64,000 bases of DNA from Anoplopoma fimbria (lineage: Eukaryota; Chordata; Actinopteri; Perciformes; Anoplopomatidae). Below, piece by piece: positions 58,949 to 64,000 of this stretch; position 1 is the stretch's first letter, and each line of letters opens with the position of its first letter. Where the stretch lies: assembly GCF_027596085.1 (NCBI RefSeq), contig NC_072450.1, positions 31,277,676-31,341,675 of the forward strand. The letters run 5' to 3'. The position numbers and the translations under genes are program-made. The notes beneath the pieces were generated by a model. It was given only the letters and a program-made list of their open reading frames with translations. It was not told where the DNA came from and ran no database searches.

Positions 58949-60773
58949 CCCCCCACCATACACATCCCGCTTCCCCTCAACAACAGATGCCGCATTGAAA
59001 TAACAATTACACGTGCTAGCCTCCTCATCAAATGTGAATGGTGGATGTCATGGCAGTGCCATCTACCCACACACACTCCAAGTCTTGTTTATGTACAGAC
59101 AACTAAGCCTTTGCCTCTATATGTCATTAATTTCCCCATTCAAGATGACAACACCACCGAGTGCCATCATACCAGTGTCATGGTAACAGCAGAAAAAAGT
59201 AAATACTCCTTCCCCATGAATTTGCCAGAAGCTCACAATTTCAAAAAAGAAGGCTGATGAAAAGAAGGCCATTAAATACACTATAACCCGTATTCTAAAT
59301 GGAACTAATGCCTGTTGATTGAAAAGGGTCTCCTCACAGCGTGTATTTAACAGAACTACTAAGTGTCATATTTGTGTGAAAAGATTTACAGTGTTAACAC
59401 AAACATATAAATATGCTGCCCCCCCCAATCACCTCCACCCACTTTCTGGAGAGAGACAGACCATTAGGCAGAGCCTGAAGTAGACACACGCCAATACTCT
59501 CTGCCAAAATTAGAGGAGATGCAACTTTTCCACATTTTATTGTTTCTTTTGTTATTGTTAATTTTTCTTTTTCTTTTTTTTGCCGGTTTTGTTTTAGAGG
59601 AGGAAGTGGCTGTCAATGAGCATGGCCATGATAGTGTGGAAGTACTGCCAGTTCCAATAAAGCAGCAGAGGGATCACCACAATGAAAGGTGACCTTGGCA
59701 TAATTGAGATTCATCACAGAGAAAGCCAGGCGGCTGAATTGACAGGGAGGGGAGCGAATGAGAGGTGAAAAAAAAAAAAACCATGGGGGCTAAAAACACA
59801 ACATAAATACTACTTCCATTTTATGGGGGAACAGCCAACTGTTTGTGGGGCGTCAGGTCCTGAATCTCAATGTCAATTACCATATTTTTTAAGGCCAAGA
59901 CAGAATCTTCCCTGCTTATATCCTTTTTTTTGCAAGCACCACACGTGTTAAAAACATAAAAAAAACAGCGCCCTCCATAGCGACATAAAGAGAGGGGCTG
60001 ATTTACAATGGTCTGGGTGCTCTCTGGATGAGATAACAAACCGGTTGCGTGTTGGGAAGCACATGTTTTGACCACGGAGAAGGACAATGACAGCTCTCCA
60101 TCACGTTTTAACTTGCATGGCATTGAACGGCGTTAAAGGCACTCCGGAGAGATGCAAACACAGTGAGGGATGAATAGAGGTTAGAGGGGGGTTCTGGCAC
60201 GTATGGGGATGGATTATAGTGTCCTTTCAGACCTGCACAATATGCATGTTTGGGCCTGGGCTCAAGCCTTCACATAGCAGCCACACAGAGCTCCTGGGCT
60301 GAGGGGGGTGGGATCCCCTAGACATCCAAGGTTTTTCTATGGCCTACAACAATGGCCCACATTCTGGGTCCACAACCCACCTGGCCTTGTCTGATAAATG
60401 GTTTTGAAAGAGGACACACACTACATCCGGTCCAGCGTGCAGTCCATGTGTTCACTGTCCGATTCTTTATTCTATTTTTTGCTTTTGTGAGGCTGATTTT
60501 CCAGCATTTCTTTGATATCAATTACTATGCATGCCGGACTCCTGCTTTCTCTGGATGGACCACCCTTTAGTATTGTTAATGAGAAACATTTAGAGAGCTA
60601 CTGGGATTTAGTAATTGCACATGCATAAAGTTGATCAACATATCCTCATACAACAGTTTGTATAGTATATTAGGTGTAGTTACTTTACATTTTTCGAGTG
60701 TTGTCTTATTAAAGCCAGTAACAAGTGTCAATTTCTGTTTGCTACATGCAAATAAAGTTCCATTTTCACAGGA
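58949..60773. other. Non-coding stretch, no gene supported
   Basis: Only short frames are present, including a 100-codon minus frame at 59821-60123 without a recognisable domain. No repeat family recognised. Confidence 0.4.
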
Positions 60774-61016
60774 AACTTGGTTAGGTTTAGGAATAGATGG
60801 TGAAATACTTCATTAGGTTTAAGAAAAGATCGTTAAATACTTAGTTGGGTTTAGGCAACAAAACTACTTGGTTAGGTTAAGGAGAAAATCGTTATTTGGT
60901 TTAAAATAACTATGGAAGTCTTGATAACCAATTATGCAAGTTATGTGAAAACAACATCAACATTGACTTCTCATTACACATGGGGAACAAACAGCGGTCG
61001 ACTGGGTGAAAGATTG
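60774..61016 (-). repeat. Repeat family 'ACACAGGACTTTCACCCAGG', longest copy, inverted
   Basis: Contains GGTTAGGTTTAGGAATAG, GGGTTTAGGCAACAAAACTA, GGTTTAAAATAACTATGG and, at the right, ACAAACAGCGGTCGACTGGG followed by TGAAAGATTG, which is the complement of the CACCCAGGAGACCGCTGTTT portion seen at 62722. This copy links the two halves seen separately elsewhere in the window. Confidence 0.75.
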
Positions 61017-62705
61017 CTTCTTTTCTTTAACCTATCCACTTCAACTTTCATCCACCTGGTGTGTGATTCAGCGGTCTTTATACGTCCTTGTTCAAGATAA
61101 TGTGTTAAGTATTGCTAGGAATGCTGGATGATACCAGCCTGAGTTGAGGGACTCAGAAGAGACAGATTTTAAAAGAATAGTGGAAAAAAATGAAATCAGC
61201 TGTGGGCAAAATATTCTGATTTATGTCTAAAGTGTGGTTCAAGCTCCAAATTTGGAATACATTTCCAATAATGCAACTGAGTAGTGATTTTCAATAGACC
61301 TCACCCGTCTCCTAAATCATATTGTCTTTCAAACCCCACACCTCCAGTTTGTAGCGCAGGCTGTTATTTTTGTTCTCAGGCCAAATCCGAGATGACCCTG
61401 ATGACATCATCAGGGTTATTTTTTCAAAGACATTCATAAACTCTTTTCACTGGATTAATAGTACACCTCATGACAAATAAGCTGTCTGTGTAAAATTGGT
61501 GGAGTGCCCCTTTACAGCTCTGACATTACCTCATGTAAGATACTAGGACAAATTTACAGTATATCTGTGTTTTTTTTTTACAACTGTATGACTAAGGCTG
61601 ATGAATCTCTACAGAAAAGTGTTATAATTCAGCGTCATGCCCATTTAGAGAGCTGTTTTCTGGTGGTTTCTAAGTGGCACATGAATTAAAAAAAAGAAAA
61701 AAATGCTTATTCTGCAAAAACAACAAGTAGCTTCATCCATTTTTCTATAATTAGCCGGCTTTATAATCTTTTAAGGATTAAGAGGCCAAGTAATGACCAA
61801 AAAAAAATGGGATTTGGTAAAATCAAAAAGGATTAATTACTTCTCATACTTTGCAAGGTGACAGTAATTACGCTCATCCACTCAAACAAAAAAGGGAATG
61901 AAATAATTGGCAGACACTTAATTAAAGGGTACGGCTTTGACGTAATTGTGAAAGACAAGACAATTAAAAGTCCTATTATTCAATCAAGATACACATGGAG
62001 TAATTGGTGTGTTGCTCTCTGGAGGGCTTGCAAATGTGGGCTCTGTGGTGGAGAGAGTTTGGTAAACATCGAGGGATGGACTGCTACATCCCTCTAACCC
62101 ATCCAGACAAGGTTATTGCGAGGGTTCAAACTTCAGAAGGGCCCAGGAGGGAACTCAACCCCTCTATACAGATTATGGTGAGCCCCCATAAGAATTGAGA
62201 ATGTGAAAACCTCCCATTAATGTCAAGGTTGTATCAGTGAGACGCCTCAAAAAGTCAATGGGTGTACTCTCAAGAGGCTCTTTGTGATTTGTTACCTGGA
62301 CAAATCAGACAGCGCTGGCACACAGACATGGAGAATGTGGTGGATATAAAAATGCAGGTATGGTTTCAGCCTTCTAAGTAAAAACACATATCTGATTTGA
62401 AATGTGTGGTGCGTTCTGCAAATCATCAGGCTGTCCCAATTAAGACCGATGCAATTTAATAGTAAAGAGTTCAAAACTTTGGTCATTAGGCTAAATTCTA
62501 CATCATTTTCTCTGATTCAAAATATCAGAGAAAAGTCAAAATATTAATGTGACGAAAAATGTACCCACAATGCTCCATGACATAACCTGAAGACATCACA
62601 TCACATGGTTAAACACTGATACAAGAAGAGAACTCTAGTGGCCCTAGCTATTATTATTATTATTACGAGAGCAAAGGAGGAGTTCAGGTGACGTAGAGAA
62701 GAAAC
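61017..62705. other. Non-coding stretch; possible conserved block and a palindrome
   Basis: 61395-61416 is a 22-bp palindrome (10-bp arms, 2-bp centre) around TGATGACATCATCA. 61740-62010 is rich in TAATTA/ATTAA motifs and looks single-copy. An (ATT)n tract lies at about 62649-62665. No gene supported. Confidence 0.4.
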
Positions 62706-62810
62706 AAACACAGGACATTCACCCAGGAGACCGCTGTTTGTGTCCCTTGTGAAACCAAAAGTAAAAGTTGACTTACTACTTATAAACTTAACTAACTTAA
62801 CTAACAAATG
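62706..62810 (+). repeat. Repeat family 'ACACAGGACTTTCACCCAGG', partial copy
   Basis: ACACAGGACATTCACCCAGG then AGACCGCTGTTTGTGTCCC, GTGAAACCAAAAGTAAAAG and TTAACTAACTTAACTAAC. The GTTTAGGCAACAAAAC half is absent. Confidence 0.7.
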
Positions 62811-64000
62811 CCCAGGTTTCACTTTCACTTTGTGGTGGGTGAAGTTGGGACTGTCTGATGCATTAGAATGGTAGTGATGACTACTGATCATTTAAAATGA
62901 CTCAGAAAAGCATGTCTAACGTAACAACAGACGTGTAATGCATGAATACTTCGTTTGTTGCTGCAGAATGGTTTTTTTGCGACTAAATACTAAAAACATT
63001 TTTGAAATTCCTTATTATGATGATAAAAACGATACACATGGCATTACATTTCTACAACTTTGGACAGATGAGACCAAAGAGCAAAGACAAATTGCAAGAT
63101 TCATTTTTTTTTGTAGATTTTGACAAACTTCACACTCATTTTGGGCCAGATCTTTGGTTGTTTTTTTTTTTTGTTGAAATTTGGTCCAGATCTTTCTTTA
63201 TAACATCCCCTAGATAGAGGTAGACTGGCAGTCCTAAACTTGGACAACCTTATTCAGTGTGAATGTCTTCAAACCCATAAAACTCAAAATATTCTGACTC
63301 TCTACTGAAGTGCATGTAAGAGGCCATGATTTCTTGTCTGTGATATCTAGGTCAGACTTAATCAAACGTCAGACTCTCAACCCAAATGACTCAGAGAGCA
63401 GCCATCACTCACGTCTGCCTCCTTCTGACTCGATCTCTCTCCTTCTCCCTCTCCACTTTAATGGATAGCAGCCTGAATCTCTCCTCAGGTGTGCCAGCCA
63501 AGGTAATATTCCTTAGGTATCCCTTAATAACCATCATTTAGCATTCATGGTCCAGGTAGTCATCACCACTTTGCTCATTGCTCACCGGCTGAAGGATGAG
63601 GATTTTCTTCAACAATATGCACTTACCAAATGGAATTACCCTTCCCAAGAAGAAAGGGGTGAGAGAAATGAAAGACAGACAAGAGGAGAGGAGGTTCTGC
63701 TGATGAATGACAATGAAGCTGACTTGATACGCCATCTCAGAGAAGTTTTTAAATAGGTCACCATATGGCCTCACAGTGCCCATTGAGAGGAATGCATTTC
63801 TTATCAAATCTGGCAGTGTTTTTTTTCTCTACATCAATTAGCAATGACCCTAAACACGGCTGAATCCTATACTATCCTCCCCCACAACCCCCAGAGCTGT
63901 TAATCTTTGACGGACTATGCATCCATCAAGTTGTTAATTATGAAGTTCCATTTGTTAATCTACATCATCAAAAAACAATCTCTTGTAATTGTCTCAATTG
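62811..64000. other. Non-coding stretch, no gene supported
   Basis: Short frames only. 63350-63760 looks single-copy and could be a conserved non-coding segment. The window ends without a feature boundary. Confidence 0.4.

Overview
The window looks like teleost fish nuclear DNA. The grounds are long CA/GT and GA microsatellites, a Tc1-type transposon of the kind common in fish genomes, tRNA-derived SINEs, several interspersed families I recognise from percomorph fishes, and mostly AT-rich sequence with no prokaryote-like gene packing. I see no complete host protein-coding gene. The window reads as a gene-poor or intronic region decorated by mobile elements.

Layout. 1-1.6 kb holds a weak candidate for three small joined exons around a (TG)n tract. 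4.15-4.39 kb is a Tc1-type MITE. 7.6-8.7 kb is a cluster of degraded repeats. 11.37-12.99 kb is a complete Tc1/mariner element with an apparently intact 346-residue DD34E transposase inside IR/DR-type inverted repeats. 13.7 and 16.8-17.2 kb carry a SINE fragment and a longer SINE, both minus strand; the longer one contains a chain of four hairpins. 22.0-22.2 kb and 29.4 kb carry striking inverted repeats. 25.5, 26.4 and 29.2-29.8 kb hold more repeat copies. 33.08-33.57 kb is a collapsed LTR element: LTR start, polypurine-like tract, then a full 414-bp LTR, with GTTG on both sides. 40.2-40.9 kb is a GC-rich block with a promoter-like CCAAT/TATA arrangement on the minus strand. 49.7-49.9 kb may be a relic of a retroelement integrase.

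The most unusual locus is 54,394-57,960. Terminal inverted repeats and an imperfect 8-bp target duplication, as in a DNA transposon, enclose a long non-LTR reverse transcriptase reading frame (plus strand, 5' end lost in a 100-N assembly gap) and, downstream, a short block with three ETS-like CTTCCGG/TTCCGGG motifs. The simplest reading is a LINE nested in a DNA transposon. A single TIR-bounded unit carrying a reverse transcriptase is the alternative worth testing.

The rest is non-coding as far as I can see. Several stretches (for example 19.5, 25.2, 34.8, 52-53, 58.3-58.9 and 61.8 kb) have the balanced, homeodomain-site-rich look of conserved non-coding elements, but conservation cannot be judged from one sequence. 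The only coding sequences I support with confidence belong to the two mobile elements.
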